Source of the DNA: Streptoalloteichus tenebrarius
GTDB taxonomy: Bacteria; Actinomycetota; Actinomycetes; Mycobacteriales; Pseudonocardiaceae
NCBI RefSeq assembly: GCF_024171885.1
Contig: NZ_JAMTCP010000011.1
Location: 62,001-126,000 of the forward strand
Reading direction: 5' to 3'
Length of the DNA: 64,000 nucleotides
Position 1 is the first letter of the stretch, and each line of letters begins with the position of its first letter. Below the pieces are notes generated by a model. That model had not been told where the DNA came from, made no database searches, and saw only the letters and a list, made by a program, of their open reading frames with translations. Below, piece by piece: positions 8,596 through 18,000 of the stretch. The position numbers and the translations under genes are program-made.

Positions 8596-9780
8596 GTGAC
8601 CCGTAGAGCCCACATCGCGATGGTCAGCATTCCCGCGCCCGGCCACGTCCACCCCAACCTGGAGGTCATCCGGGAGCTGGTCGCCAGGGGCCACCGCGTC
8701 ACCTACGCCAACGACCCGCGCTACGCGGAGCTGGTGACCGGGGTGGGCGCGGAGTTCGTCCCCTACACCTCGACCCTGCCGACCGAGGACCCCGGCAGCT
8801 CCTTCGACGACCAGATCGGGTTCCACGAGGTCTTCCTCGACGACGCGATCGCCATGCTGCCGCAGCTCCGCGCCGCGTACGAGGACGACCGGCCGGACCT
8901 GTTCCTGTACGACATCGCGGGGACCCCGGCGAGGGTGCTCGCCGAGAACTGGGGCCTACCCCACCTCCAGCTCTCCCCGACGATCGTGGCCTGGGAGGGC
9001 TACGAGGAGGAGATGGCGCCGATGATGGAGGTGATGCGCCAGGACCCCCGGGGCGAGGCGCTGCTGCGGCGCTGTCAGCAGTGGCTGGCCGACAACGGGT
9101 TGCCCCACCTGGAGTGGACCTCCCTCATGGGCCGGCCGTCGCGCAGTCTGGTGCTGATTCCCCGTGCCCTGCAACCGAACGCCGACCGGGTCGACCCCCA
9201 GCGGTACACCTTCGTGGGGCCGTGCATGGGCGACCGTGCCCACCAGGGGACGTGGACCCGCCCCGAGGGGGTGGAGAAGGTCGTGTTGGTCTCGCTCGGC
9301 TCGGCCTTCACCCAGCAGCCCGCCTTCTACCGGGAGTGCCTGCGCGCCTTCGGGGACCTGCCCGGCTGGCACGTCGTGCTCCAGATCGGCAAGCACGTCG
9401 ACCTCGCCGAGCTGGGCGCGCTGCCGGGCAACGTCGAGGTGCACCGCTGGGTGCCGCAGCTCGCGATCCTGGAGCAGGCGGACGCGTTCGTCACGCACGC
9501 CGGGATGGGCGGGTCGACCGAGGGCCTGTACTGCGGGGTGCCGATGATCGCCGTGCCGCAGGCCGTCGACCAGTTCGGCAACGCCGACCGCCTGGTCGAG
9601 CTGGGGGTCGCGCGCCGGTTCGACACCGACCAGGCCACGGCCGAGGCGCTGCGCGCCGCCCTGCTGGACCTCACCGGGGACCCCGAGGTCGCGGCACGGC
9701 TGGACGTGCTGCGCAAGGAACTCCGGGCGGAGGGCGGCACCACCCGCGCCGCCGACCTGATCGAGGCGTACCTGCCCTGA
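8596..9780 (+). CDS. Macrolide-type (MGT/OleD-like) GT1 glycosyltransferase
   Basis: 394 residues of the GT-B fold. The N-terminal acceptor domain begins [20 protein letters not shown], and the donor-binding PSPG-like motif reads [17 protein letters not shown] from residue 301, ending [11 protein letters not shown]. The overall pattern matches OleD/OleI/MGT enzymes, which inactivate macrolides and other aglycones with UDP-glucose. I moved the start from the ATG at 8566 to GTG 8596 because AGGAGG (8584-8589) lies 6 nt upstream of it. No deoxysugar genes are nearby, so a detoxification role is more likely than assembly of a glycoside. Confidence 0.85.
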   Translation: MTRRAHIAMVSIPAPGHVHPNLEVIRELVARGHRVTYANDPRYAELVTGVGAEFVPYTSTLPTEDPGSSFDDQIGFHEVFLDDAIAMLPQLRAAYEDDRPDLFLYDIAGTPARVLAENWGLPHLQLSPTIVAWEGYEEEMAPMMEVMRQDPRGEALLRRCQQWLADNGLPHLEWTSLMGRPSRSLVLIPRALQPNADRVDPQRYTFVGPCMGDRAHQGTWTRPEGVEKVVLVSLGSAFTQQPAFYRECLRAFGDLPGWHVVLQIGKHVDLAELGALPGNVEVHRWVPQLAILEQADAFVTHAGMGGSTEGLYCGVPMIAVPQAVDQFGNADRLVELGVARRFDTDQATAEALRAALLDLTGDPEVAARLDVLRKELRAEGGTTRAADLIEAYLP

Positions 9781-9787
9781 GGGGTTG

Positions 9788-9815
9788 GTGGCCGCCGGGG
9801 ACGCCCGGCGGCCAC
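9788..9815 (+). terminator. Hairpin terminator after the glycosyltransferase gene
   Basis: A perfect 12-bp stem GTGGCCGCCGGG/CCCGGCGGCCAC with a GACG loop starts 7 bp after the stop codon. Confidence 0.8.
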
Positions 9816-9931
9816 TCTGTCCCCGCCAGGACTCTGCCCCGAAGTGTCCAAAAAGGACGTTTCAGCGCGGGGGCCTTCTCCTTTTCCTGAAGTGGCGCGG
9901 CATCGCGGCGACAGCCGGCTAGATTGGACGA

Positions 9932-10495
9932 ATGCCCACGCCGCCTGTGGTCCTGCTGCTCTCCGGAAGCCTCAGGACCGGATCGTCCAACAACGCCGTC
10001 CTGCGCACGGTGGGGTCCGTGGCCCCCGCCGGGGTGCGGACCGTGCTCTACGGCGGCCTGGCCTCGCTGCCGCACTTCAACCCCGACGACGACCGCGACC
10101 CGTTGCCCCCGCCCGTGGTCGAGTTGCGCGCCGCCCTCGCGGAGGCGACCGCGATCCTGGTCTGCTCGCCGGAGTACGCCGGCACCCTGCCGGGCTCGTT
10201 CAAGAACCTGCTGGACTGGACGGTCGGCGGCGCCGAGATCTGTGACAAGCCCGTGGCCTGGGTGAACGCGGCCGCACCGGGACGGGGCGCCGGCGCGGAG
10301 GCCACCCTCCGCACCGTGCTCACCTACACCGGCGCGCACGTCGTGGACTCCGCGTGTTCCCGTGTTCCGGTCAGCCCGGGGACGGTCGACGACAACGGCG
10401 TGATCACGGATCCGGCCACGCGCGCACAGCTTCTCACCGTCCTGGAGCGACTGGTGGCCGCCGCCGGACCGGACGTGCCCGGCGACGCCACCTGA
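9932..10495 (+). CDS. NADPH-dependent FMN reductase
   Basis: 187 residues, flavodoxin-like. GSLRTGSSN (residues 11-19) binds the FMN phosphate, and SPEYAGTLPGSFKNLLDW is the second flavin/NADPH signature of the family. It reduces FMN, quinones or other small acceptors. A TAGATT -10 box ends 6 nt before the ATG, so the transcript is probably leaderless. A 15-bp inverted repeat follows the gene. Confidence 0.9.
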   Translation: MPTPPVVLLLSGSLRTGSSNNAVLRTVGSVAPAGVRTVLYGGLASLPHFNPDDDRDPLPPPVVELRAALAEATAILVCSPEYAGTLPGSFKNLLDWTVGGAEICDKPVAWVNAAAPGRGAGAEATLRTVLTYTGAHVVDSACSRVPVSPGTVDDNGVITDPATRAQLLTVLERLVAAAGPDVPGDAT

Positions 10496-10508
10496 CCCGC
10501 GAGGTCTC

Positions 10509-10606
10509 GGCGGTTGTCCGAAGTTCTCGCAGTGTCACGCCCATGACGGGCACGAACAGTCATGTCCCTGACGGGCACCAACACGGTCTTCCTTCGGACA
10601 ACCGCC
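10509..10606. repeat. Long-span 15-bp inverted repeat between convergent genes
   Basis: GGCGGTTGTCCGAAG (10509-10523) and its exact reverse complement (10592-10606) are separated by 68 bp. The interior carries two similar copies of a TGACGGGCACGAAC-type sequence. It may act as a terminator for both neighbours, or be the remnant of a small inverted-repeat element. Confidence 0.6.
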
Positions 10607-10659
10607 ACTCTCTTCCCTGAGTTCCAGCCCAGAGCGAACAGGGCGACCGCGCGCCGAGT

Positions 10660-11418
10660 TCAGGCCGGTTTGCGGGCCTCGACCAGGACGCGGGAGGAGT
10701 GGGCGACGAACGAGCCGTCCCGCTCGATCCGCTCGTGCAGTTCGCGCAGGCGGTCGCGGTGGCGGTCGACGCTGAAGCCCGGGACGATCCAGATCACCTT
10801 GCGGAGGAAGTAGACCACCGCGCCGATGTCGAAGAACTCCGTGCGCAGGCGTTCCCACCGCTGGTCGACGACCTCCAGACCCGCGGCCTCGGCCTCGGCG
10901 CGCTCGTCGTCGGGGTGGCGCTTCCGCCGCGCCTCCGGCCGCGGTCCCAGGAAGTGCTCGGTCAGTTCGAACACGGAGGCGGGTCCGACGTGCTGGGCGA
11001 GGTAGGTCCCGCCCGGCCGCAGGACCCTGGCGATCTCGTCCCACCACACCTCGGCCGGATGGCGACTGGTGACGAGGTCGAACGCCTCGTCACCGAACGG
11101 CAGCGGCGGTGCGCCCTGGTTCGCGACGACGACCACGCCGCGCGGGTGCAGCAGCTTGGTGGCCTTCGTGAGGTTCGGCGGCCAGGATTCCGTCGCCGCC
11201 ATCGTGGGCGGGAACCTGGTGACGCCCGCCAGGACCTCCCCACCGCCGGTCTGGACGTCCAACGCCGCCGACACCGAGGCGAGCCGCTCGCTGATCAGCC
11301 GCTGGTAGCCCCACGAGGGGCGTTCCTCGGTGGCCCTGCCGTCCAGCCAGGAGAAGTCCCAGCCCTCCACGGACACGGAGTCCGCCTCCGCGACCAGATC
11401 CTCGAACGTGCGTGCCAT
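10660..11418 (-). CDS. SAM-dependent methyltransferase (type 11-like)
   Basis: About 252 residues. The family start MARTFEDLVAEADSV and the WDFSWLDGRATEERPSWGY segment support the ATG at 11418; the frame is open further upstream but unlike the family. The glycine-rich SAM motif is degenerate (ALDVQTGGGEVL), followed by VVVVANQGAPPLPFGDEAFDLVTSRH and WWDEIARVLRPGGTYL, typical of methyltransferase domain 11. Substrate unknown. Stands alone. Confidence 0.8.
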   Translation of the reverse strand: MARTFEDLVAEADSVSVEGWDFSWLDGRATEERPSWGYQRLISERLASVSAALDVQTGGGEVLAGVTRFPPTMAATESWPPNLTKATKLLHPRGVVVVANQGAPPLPFGDEAFDLVTSRHPAEVWWDEIARVLRPGGTYLAQHVGPASVFELTEHFLGPRPEARRKRHPDDERAEAEAAGLEVVDQRWERLRTEFFDIGAVVYFLRKVIWIVPGFSVDRHRDRLRELHERIERDGSFVAHSSRVLVEARKPA

Positions 11419-11565
11419 ACCCCGCATCATCAGCGTTGCGTCGGGGTTCCGCCACGTGGTTTTCGGTCCTCGGCTCCCCGCCTCCGCGTGCGGCTCGTCG
11501 CCAGCGAAATCCATAGTGGACACTGCTTCGCGGACGGTGCGGGCCAAGATCAGCACCACCACCAG

Positions 11566-11609
11566 GACAGCCCCCACCCGCCCTGGGGGGCGAGCCCTGC
11601 TCCAGCCTA
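11566..11609 (-). repeat. Repeat copy A (GC-rich element next to DnaA-box-like sites)
   Basis: Reverse-complement copy of the 44-45 bp core that also occurs at 35721 and 35916 (it reads TAGGCTGGAGCAGGGCTCG at its 5' side). Next to it are TGTGGACAA (11649-11657) and TGTGGATAA (11669-11677), which match the actinomycete DnaA box TTGTCCACA on the other strand. The 460-bp gap 11419-11879 holds no convincing gene. Confidence 0.65.
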
Positions 11610-11879
11610 TCCGCCCTGACCCCCGCCCCCAAGGTGATCACCCGAGGCTGTGGACAACTGGCGCGCCTGTGGATAACTCTGTCCCCCGCACGAGCGAAAG
11701 CCTTGACAGGCAAGAACAAGACAGCTTTCCCCAGAGCGGGGACGTGCCCCGACTCCGAAGCGTCGCCGGTGACCTGGACTCCTCACCACAGGGCGTCACC
11801 TGGTCGACGCGGCGACAGCCAGCAGGGGGCACCACGACCTGTGCTTCCCCCACGGGAGCATGCGGGCGCCGACGAGGGG

Positions 11880-12839
11880 TCAGGGGTGCAGGTAGACGCG
11901 GATCGTGGTCGCGTCGGGGGTGGTGTGCACCCGGACCAGGTCGGACAGGTGGTGGACCAACAACAGGCCCCTGCCACCGGCCTGCCCAGAAGGGGCCGGC
12001 CGCCGCCCGGCGAGCGGATCGGACAGGTGCCCGCGGTCGGTCACCTCGCACACCAGGGCGCCGCCGTCGGTCCAGGCCCGCAGCGTGGCGGCGCCGCCCC
12101 CGTGCCGGATGCTGTTGGCCAACAGCTCCGTGACGACCAGCTCGACGTCGACGATCCGCTGCTCGTCGAGCCCTGCGGCGTCGGCGTGCGCGCGGGCCCA
12201 GCGCCGGGCGGCGCCCAGCGTGTTCACGTCGCCGGTGATCTGGGCGGCGTGGTCGGGCGGGGGCGGCAGGGGCCGGTTGTAGCCGTTGATCACCCGGTCC
12301 GGGTCGTAGGCCGGGCTGTCCCGCCATCTCCCGTCCCCGTCGACCACCACGGGGTGCGTGACCTCCGCGTCGGCGAGGACCTCCGGGCTGAGCGCGCCCA
12401 CGTCGTAGGGGCAGAGGATCGTGACGTCCCTGCCGGTGAAGGCGAGATTGATCAACGCCTCGTGCTGGGCGCACGCCGGGTACTCCACCTCCGACCGCCC
12501 CGCCCAGATCGGCTCCCCGATGATCCGCACGTGCCCGTCGGGGTGGGCGTCGGCGAACGCGCGCAGGACGCCGGGGATGATCCGGCCGGGGTTGCGGCCG
12601 GCCCTGGTCATGTCGAGCATCCGCACCCGCTCGGCGTCCCCGCCGAGTTCGGCCCGCAGCAGCGCCAGGTTGGGGCCGGGCACCGCGACGGCCACCGGCT
12701 CACCGGCCGCCAGGCCCTCGCGGACGAAGGAGAGGCAGCCGGCCAGGTACTCGTCGGAGCCCCGGTAGAACAACGCGGGGTGCACGAAGGGCTCCTCCTG
12801 GGCGGAGGCGAGCGCGGTCGCGTCCAGGGGCACGTTCAT
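11880..12839 (-). CDS. MEDS-domain sensor with HATPase (anti-sigma type) domain
   Basis: 319 residues. Residues 15-170 are a MEDS (DcmR sensory) domain: HPALFYRGSDEYLAGCLSFV, later GEPIWAGRSEVEYPACAQHE. The C-terminal part is a HATPase_c fold like RsbW-type kinases: VELVVTELLANSIRHGGG (N box) and GGRGLLLVHHLSDLV (G box). There is no histidine phosphorylation domain, so it probably acts as an anti-sigma or switch kinase. Its ATG overlaps the stop of the STAS gene, so the two form a partner-switching pair. Confidence 0.85.
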   Translation of the reverse strand: MNVPLDATALASAQEEPFVHPALFYRGSDEYLAGCLSFVREGLAAGEPVAVAVPGPNLALLRAELGGDAERVRMLDMTRAGRNPGRIIPGVLRAFADAHPDGHVRIIGEPIWAGRSEVEYPACAQHEALINLAFTGRDVTILCPYDVGALSPEVLADAEVTHPVVVDGDGRWRDSPAYDPDRVINGYNRPLPPPPDHAAQITGDVNTLGAARRWARAHADAAGLDEQRIVDVELVVTELLANSIRHGGGAATLRAWTDGGALVCEVTDRGHLSDPLAGRRPAPSGQAGGRGLLLVHHLSDLVRVHTTPDATTIRVYLHP

Positions 12840-13225
12840 CACGCCTCCTCCTCGATGGCGAGGGTGGCCGACCCCTCCGGCCAGAGCAGGCCCAGCACCC
12901 GTCGCAGCGCCAGCGGCGCGCCCACGAGCCGCAGTCTCCGCCCCTCGGGAAGCCGTTGGGCGACGTCCACCAGCGTCTCCACTCCGCGCACGTCGATGAA
13001 GGACAACGCGGACAGGTCCAGATACCGCTCGTCCGCGTCGGCGGCCACGGAGGCCACCGCCTGCTCCCACACGGCCTGCGTGGTGGGGTCGACCTCGCCG
13101 ATCACCTGGACCGCGGCGCTCCCCGACGGCCGTGTCACCCGCAGCGCGGGGGAGGGAAGGGCGTCGTTCTGGTCGGACGCGCCGGCTCCCGCCCGCACGT
13201 CCAGCTTCTTCGAGCCCACCGCCAT
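12839..13225 (-). CDS. STAS-domain anti-sigma factor antagonist-like protein
   Basis: 128 residues, a STAS fold with the core LDLSALSFIDVRGVETLVDVA. Classical antagonists carry a phosphorylatable Ser in a D-S-S/T-G motif; here the position reads DVRG, so phosphorylation control is doubtful. The stop overlaps the start of the MEDS/HATPase gene (ATGA), strong support for a shared function in stress or developmental sigma-factor control. Confidence 0.8.
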   Translation of the reverse strand: MAVGSKKLDVRAGAGASDQNDALPSPALRVTRPSGSAAVQVIGEVDPTTQAVWEQAVASVAADADERYLDLSALSFIDVRGVETLVDVAQRLPEGRRLRLVGAPLALRRVLGLLWPEGSATLAIEEEA

Positions 13226-13402
13226 GCGCCTCTCCCGCCGTCGCCGGCCCGGCCCGCCGGCGTCCTCCCGCCGAGCCTAGACAAGCGTCCCCGCCGGCGG
13301 TCACGCGGGCACGTCCCCACCCGCACGCGCGCGGCAGGGCCGGGCGACGGGCCCCGGTGCGGCCCGCGCGGGACGGCGTGGCGCCGGCGTCGAGCACGGC
13401 GG

Positions 13403-13789
13403 TCAGGGGTGGCGTTCCGAGAGGACGCAGAACTCGTTCCCCTCGGGGTCGGCGAGCACGACCCAGGTCTCGTCGCCCTGGCCGACGTCGACGTGCCGGG
13501 CGCCGAGGTCGAGCAGGCGGCGGACCTCCTCGTCCTGGTCCCTGTCGGTCGGGTTGACGTCGAGGTGGACCCTGTTCTTGACGGTCTTGCCCTCGGGCAC
13601 GCGCGCGAACGTCAACGTCGGTGGCACCGGGCCGGGGCGGCTCCTGCCCTCGGGCACCGAGGGGGAGCCGATGGTGACGATCTCGTCGTCCTCGTGCCGC
13701 ACCTCGTAGTCGAGCACCGCGCACCAGAAGCGGGCGAGGCGGTGGGGATCGGCGCAGTCGATCGCGAGTTCGGTGAACTTGCTGGTCAT
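13403..13789 (-). CDS. VOC/glyoxalase-like domain protein
   Basis: 128 residues of the glyoxalase-like (VOC) superfamily. It shows the paired beta-alpha-beta-beta-beta units: FTELAIDCADPHRLARFWCA at the N terminus, KNRVHLDVNPTDRDQ in the middle, and WVVLADPEGNEFCVLSE at the C terminus. His and Glu residues at the usual metal positions are present. The family includes lyases, dioxygenases and binding proteins for resistance; the substrate here is unknown. Confidence 0.85.
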   Translation of the reverse strand: MTSKFTELAIDCADPHRLARFWCAVLDYEVRHEDDEIVTIGSPSVPEGRSRPGPVPPTLTFARVPEGKTVKNRVHLDVNPTDRDQDEEVRRLLDLGARHVDVGQGDETWVVLADPEGNEFCVLSERHP

Positions 13790-14424
13790 GTCAGGACCTC
13801 CCGGTCAGGTCTCGGGTCCGCCGCCGGCCGTTCGGCCCGTCGTCGGGGCCGGTCAGCGGCCAGTGCGGGCCGGCCCTGCCCGCGTTGGCGAACCGGACCC
13901 GCCGGTCGCCCGCCGTCGCCGAGGTCACCACTCGGTGACGTGTCGCTCCTGGCAGCGGCAACGCGCCCGTCGCCACGGCTAACCCGACCTGGGGCCGCTC
14001 GTCCACCGGCGCCTGCCGTGACGGATTCCGCTGTCCGCTCACCTGTCCATCCTTCCCGACCCCTCAACTCCACGCGCCGGAAAGTGGGACTCGCGCCGCG
14101 CCTGGTCGTGCGCGCGTGGTGGAGATCCGGGATCGACACCGGCCAACGACGGTGAGTTGGGGGTGAACATCCACCCGCGTTCGTGGTGTTCCAGCCGCCA
14201 AAGGACTTACCACGGGTGGCCGGCGCACAAACGCCGCCTTCTCCGCGACCGTCACGTTTCCGGAGTCCCGCTTGGCTTCATCACCACCTGAGCCTGGTGT
14301 GCGGACACGGGGCGCGCTCTGCCCCCAAACCGTCCATTGTGGACGGAAGGAGGGTGGCGACGAGCGCGGGCCGGAGTGCGGACGTCCCCGCCATCTCGCC
14401 CCGCGTCACGGTCCGGTCTCAGTC
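13790..14424. other. Intergenic region without a convincing gene
   Basis: Several short frames are open but none has a recognisable domain with a good start. One perfect copy of the dispersed palindrome, GTCCATTGTGGAC, sits at 14332-14344 just before the TetR gene end. Confidence 0.5.
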
Positions 14425-15216
14425 TCAGTCGGCCTTCCCGTCGCGGGGAGACGCGTGGGCGGTCGCGGCCTCGATCCCGTCCAGCAGGACGCTGAGGCCG
14501 GTCATGAAGGTCTCCTCGACCTGCTGGTCCCACGACGGCGCGGGGTCCCGTCCGAGTTCGACCGTCCGGGGGAAGCGTTCGGCGAAGTCGGGCGCGACCT
14601 CCGCCAGCACGGCCGCGCGCGCCGCCCACCAGTCCTGGTCGGACGTGCCGGTCGTCACCGCCGCCTGCTGGGACTCCGCGACCGTCTGCGAGGAACCGCG
14701 CACGTGGTTGAACAGCAGGTTCACGACGCCACGCAGCGTGCGGGCCGGCAACCTCGTCTCGACGAGGAGACCGAGCAGCGTCTCCAGAACCGCCTGCTCG
14801 TGCGGGCCGAGGACCGGGCGCGCGTGCGAGACCTGGAGCACCCACGGGTGTCGGAGATAGAACGCGCGCAGCTCGGTGGCCCACGACGTCACCGCCGCGC
14901 GCCAGCCTTCGCCCCTGTCGTGGTCGTGGGACAGCTCGGCGTGCACCCGGTCGTACATCAGGTCGAGCAGCTCGGCCTTGCCGGGCACGTAGGTGTAGAG
15001 CGCCATGGAGGAGCGGCCCAGCCGCTCGGCCACCGTGCGCATCGACAGTCCGGCCACGGTCTCCGCGTCCGCCACGGCGATCGCGGCCTCCACGATCGCC
15101 TCGACGCTCAGTGCGGGCTTGGGGCCGGGGGCGGTGCGGGCGCGCCCCGGCTCCGGCGTGGCCCACAACAGGGTCATGGAGACCGTCGGGTCGCCCTGAC
15201 CAGCGAAGACACTCAC
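14425..15216 (-). CDS. TetR family regulator (TetR_C-type), divergent from a hydrolase
   Basis: About 263 residues. The HTH region reads SVEAIVEAAIAVADAETVAG, LSMRTVAERLGRSSMALYTY, VPGKAELLDLMYDRV, typical of the large TetR_C branch. I chose GTG 15216 (VSVFAGQGDPTV) because AAGGAG precedes it at 9-10 nt; longer frames upstream would cross the promoter. The divergent alpha/beta hydrolase at 15320 is its likely target through the dyads at 15230-15278. Confidence 0.85.
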   Translation of the reverse strand: MSVFAGQGDPTVSMTLLWATPEPGRARTAPGPKPALSVEAIVEAAIAVADAETVAGLSMRTVAERLGRSSMALYTYVPGKAELLDLMYDRVHAELSHDHDRGEGWRAAVTSWATELRAFYLRHPWVLQVSHARPVLGPHEQAVLETLLGLLVETRLPARTLRGVVNLLFNHVRGSSQTVAESQQAAVTTGTSDQDWWAARAAVLAEVAPDFAERFPRTVELGRDPAPSWDQQVEETFMTGLSVLLDGIEAATAHASPRDGKAD

Positions 15217-15229
15217 GATATTCCATCTC

Positions 15230-15278
15230 CTTACGCCATAAGCTATCGTTGGCCGCGTTATCACTTTACAGCCTAAAG
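15230..15278. promoter_or_regulatory. Two candidate TetR operators in a divergent promoter
   Basis: CTTACGCCATAAG (15230-15242) and CTTTACAGCCTAAAG (15264-15278) are dyads with the same arm pattern (CTT-A ... T-AAG), one near each divergent start. The region is AT-rich compared with its surroundings. Confidence 0.5.
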
Positions 15279-15319
15279 AGTTGGTCGGCGCCTTTCCCGC
15301 GCCGGTTCGGAGGAGACTC

Positions 15320-16186
15320 ATGGCCCAGGCGACGTTGCACGACGGCAGCTCGGTCGAGCTGGAGATCCACGGAGACGGCCCCACCGTGCTGCTCCCGGTC
15401 AACCCGCGACCGGCCGAGGGGGAGCGGGCCGACGAGATGCGGAAGTGGAGGATGGACCCCGAACTGGGGCTCTCCCTCATCAGGGGACTGCGCGACGCCT
15501 TCCGGGTCGTCGCCTTCGACTACGAGGGCCATGTCATGGCCGTGCCCAAGCCCGACACGCTGACCCCGGCCAGCATCGCCGCCGACCTGCTGGCCGTGGC
15601 CGACGCCGCGGGCGCGGACCGGTTCGCCTACTACGGCTACTCCTGGCTGGCGCTGAGCGGGCTCCAGCTCGCGGTCCGCACCGACCGCCTCTCGGCGCTC
15701 GTCATGGGCGGGTTCCCGCCCATGGGTGGCCCGTACGCGGAGATGCTGCGGGTCACCACCGCCACCCACGCGATGGCGGGGCCGGCCCCGAGCGAGCCGA
15801 CGCCGCAGCCGACGCAACAGCGGTCCTCGGGGGCGGGTGAGGACTTCGACTGGTCGTCGGCCGAGGTCACGCTGTCCCAGGACCAGGCGCGTCAGTTCGT
15901 CACCTTGTACGAGGCGCTCCAGGACTTCGACGACCGCGCCGCCCAGAGCCGGCTCACCTGCCCGCGCCTGTGCGTCGCGGGCTCGGCCGACACGATCCCC
16001 TACGACGAGCGGTGGGGCGGTGTGACCGTCGACATCGCCGGGGCGGTCACCCGTCACCGCGCCGAACTGGAAGCCGCCGGATGGGACGTGCGCGTCCTGG
16101 ACGGACTCGACCACACGCAGGCCATGCAGCCCGCGAACGTGCTGCCGGTCCTGCGGCCCTGGCTGGACGCCAAGCTCGGGCGCTGA
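15320..16186 (+). CDS. Alpha/beta hydrolase-fold protein
   Basis: 288 residues. The fold is seen in VLLPVNPRP (oxyanion strand), VVAFDYEGHVM, the nucleophile elbow YYGYSWLALSG, and a late His in LDGLDHTQAMQP. The elbow reads GYSWL rather than G-x-S-x-G, so the second glycine is missing; activity may be altered. GGAGGAG precedes ATG 15320. It is divergent from the TetR gene, which probably controls it. Substrate unknown. Confidence 0.8.
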   Translation: MAQATLHDGSSVELEIHGDGPTVLLPVNPRPAEGERADEMRKWRMDPELGLSLIRGLRDAFRVVAFDYEGHVMAVPKPDTLTPASIAADLLAVADAAGADRFAYYGYSWLALSGLQLAVRTDRLSALVMGGFPPMGGPYAEMLRVTTATHAMAGPAPSEPTPQPTQQRSSGAGEDFDWSSAEVTLSQDQARQFVTLYEALQDFDDRAAQSRLTCPRLCVAGSADTIPYDERWGGVTVDIAGAVTRHRAELEAAGWDVRVLDGLDHTQAMQPANVLPVLRPWLDAKLGR

Positions 16187-16300
16187 TCCCCGATCGCGTC
16201 GGGCGCGGCGGTCGGAGCGAGGAAGCCCCGGCCGGCCGCGCCCACCTCTGTCCACAGAGGACAAATCAGGGGCTGGTGATCACGGCGTGAAAGGAGGCGA

Positions 16301-17761
16301 TCACTCCCGTCGGAGGAGCTCCAGCGGGTCCGTCGTGATGCGGAAACGGTGACGGAGGACGCGCCGCGCGGCGTGCAGACCCGCCATGCCGTGAACCCCC
16401 GGCCCGGGCGGGGTCGACGCCGAGCACAGGTACACGCCGGGAAGTGGCGTCGCATACGGGTCCCATCGCGGAACCGGACGGAAGACCATCTGCCACGGGG
16501 TGACCGCGCCGGCGGCGATGTCACCTCCCACGTAGTTGGCGCTGTGGGCGCGCAGGTTCGCCGCCGTCACCGTGTGGTGGTCGAGGACGAGGTCCCGGAA
16601 CCCCGGCGCGAACCGTTCGATCTGGGCGATCACCGCCGGAGTGACGTCCACGGTCGACCCGTGCGGGACGTGCGCGTAGACCGACAACGTCGCCCGCCCC
16701 TCGGGGGCGCGATTCGTGTCCACGGCCTCGGGCTGCACGGCCAGCACATAGGGGCGTTCGGCGTGCCGGCCGCGCGCGACCTCGTCTTCCGCGGCCACGG
16801 CCTCCGCACGGGTGCCCACGAGGTGCAGGGTCCCGGCCAGCTCGCACCCCGGCGCGGACCAGGGCACCCGCCCGGCCAGGGCGAAGTCGACCTTGCAGGC
16901 GGCGTTGCCGTAGCGGAAGCGCCGCACCCACCGGGCGTAGTGCTGGGGCAGGGAGTCGCCGGCCAGCCGGAGCAGCTCGGCCGGGCTGGTGTCGAGCAGC
17001 ACCGCGCGCGCCTGCGACAGCTCGGCCAGGGAGTCGACCCGCTGCCCGGTGACGACGCGACCGCCGTGCCGCCGCAGGTCCTCGACGAGCGCGTTGGCGA
17101 TCACCTGGGTTCCCCCTCGGGGCAGGGGCCAGCCACCGGCATGGCCGAGGGTGGCGAGCAACAGCGCGGCCCCCGCGGGCACGAGACGGCGGGGCGGGGC
17201 GATCGTGTGCGCGGCGACCCCCGTCACCAGCGCGGGAGCCACCGGGCCTCGGAACCGGAGCCCCCAGGTGGGTCCGCCCTGCTCCACGACCCGAAGCGCC
17301 AGCCGGAGGGCGGCGACCGGGTCGGCGGGTGGCCCGCGCAGGTCGGACATGGCGGTGGCCACCACGCCCTCCCAGCGCCGGACGAGCGGGGCGAACAACC
17401 GCCGCCACGCCCGCCCGTCGACGCCGAGCCCGTCCACCGTGCGGTCCAGGTCGCGCCACGCCAGGCCGGCCCGCCCACCCGGCAGCGGGTGGGCGTAGGA
17501 CACCTCGGGCGTGAGCATCTCCACGCCGTGCCGGGCGAGGTCGAACGCCCGGAAGAACGGCGAGGCGACCCCCATCGGGTGCACCGCCGAGCACAGGTCG
17601 AACCGGAAACCGGGGACCAGCTCGGCGGAGCGCGCCCCGCCGCCCACCGTCGGCGCGGCCTCGACCACGGTCACCGCCAGGCCGGCCCGCGCCAGGATCA
17701 CCGCGGCGGCCAGTCCGTTGGGGCCGGAGCCCACGACCACGACGTCGGTCACACCACCCAT
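16301..17761 (-). CDS. FAD-dependent oxidoreductase, phytoene-dehydrogenase-like
   Basis: 486 residues. The FAD-binding Rossmann motif VVVVGSGPNGLAAAVILARAG is at the N terminus, followed by VVEAAPTVGGGARS, the hallmark of carotenoid/retinol desaturase relatives (COG1233). The C terminus has VYLCSASTPPGPGVHGMAG, the second FAD contact. It could oxidise a lipid or isoprenoid, but no carotenoid genes are nearby. The start ATG at 17761 fits the fold. A GTCC-N5-GGAC palindrome separates it from the convergent hydrolase. Confidence 0.85.
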   Translation of the reverse strand: MGGVTDVVVVGSGPNGLAAAVILARAGLAVTVVEAAPTVGGGARSAELVPGFRFDLCSAVHPMGVASPFFRAFDLARHGVEMLTPEVSYAHPLPGGRAGLAWRDLDRTVDGLGVDGRAWRRLFAPLVRRWEGVVATAMSDLRGPPADPVAALRLALRVVEQGGPTWGLRFRGPVAPALVTGVAAHTIAPPRRLVPAGAALLLATLGHAGGWPLPRGGTQVIANALVEDLRRHGGRVVTGQRVDSLAELSQARAVLLDTSPAELLRLAGDSLPQHYARWVRRFRYGNAACKVDFALAGRVPWSAPGCELAGTLHLVGTRAEAVAAEDEVARGRHAERPYVLAVQPEAVDTNRAPEGRATLSVYAHVPHGSTVDVTPAVIAQIERFAPGFRDLVLDHHTVTAANLRAHSANYVGGDIAAGAVTPWQMVFRPVPRWDPYATPLPGVYLCSASTPPGPGVHGMAGLHAARRVLRHRFRITTDPLELLRRE

Positions 17762-18000
17762 CGGGCCCCGCCCGCGCTGTCGTCCGGACACTCGCCGCTC
17801 ACCGCGCCGATCCTTCCAGCCGATCCTTCCACCAGGTCGGGGACGCGGTTCGACCGCGGCGGGTGGCCGGAGGCGCACAGGCGCGTGCGCGGGGACCGGA
17901 TGGTGAGGTGATCACACCGAGAGGCTCGTGCTCACCACCGCCGGGTGACCCCGGGCGTGGGAGTCGGAGAGCCCTTCGAGAGGGGGTGTTGGAGAGCGGG

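Noticed and set aside
13791-14042. A minus-strand frame containing RRVRFANAGRAGP, faintly like a PP2C (SpoIIE-type) phosphatase
   Set aside because: Only a few residues resemble the family; metal-binding aspartates and length are missing, and the similarity may be chance despite the nearby STAS pair.
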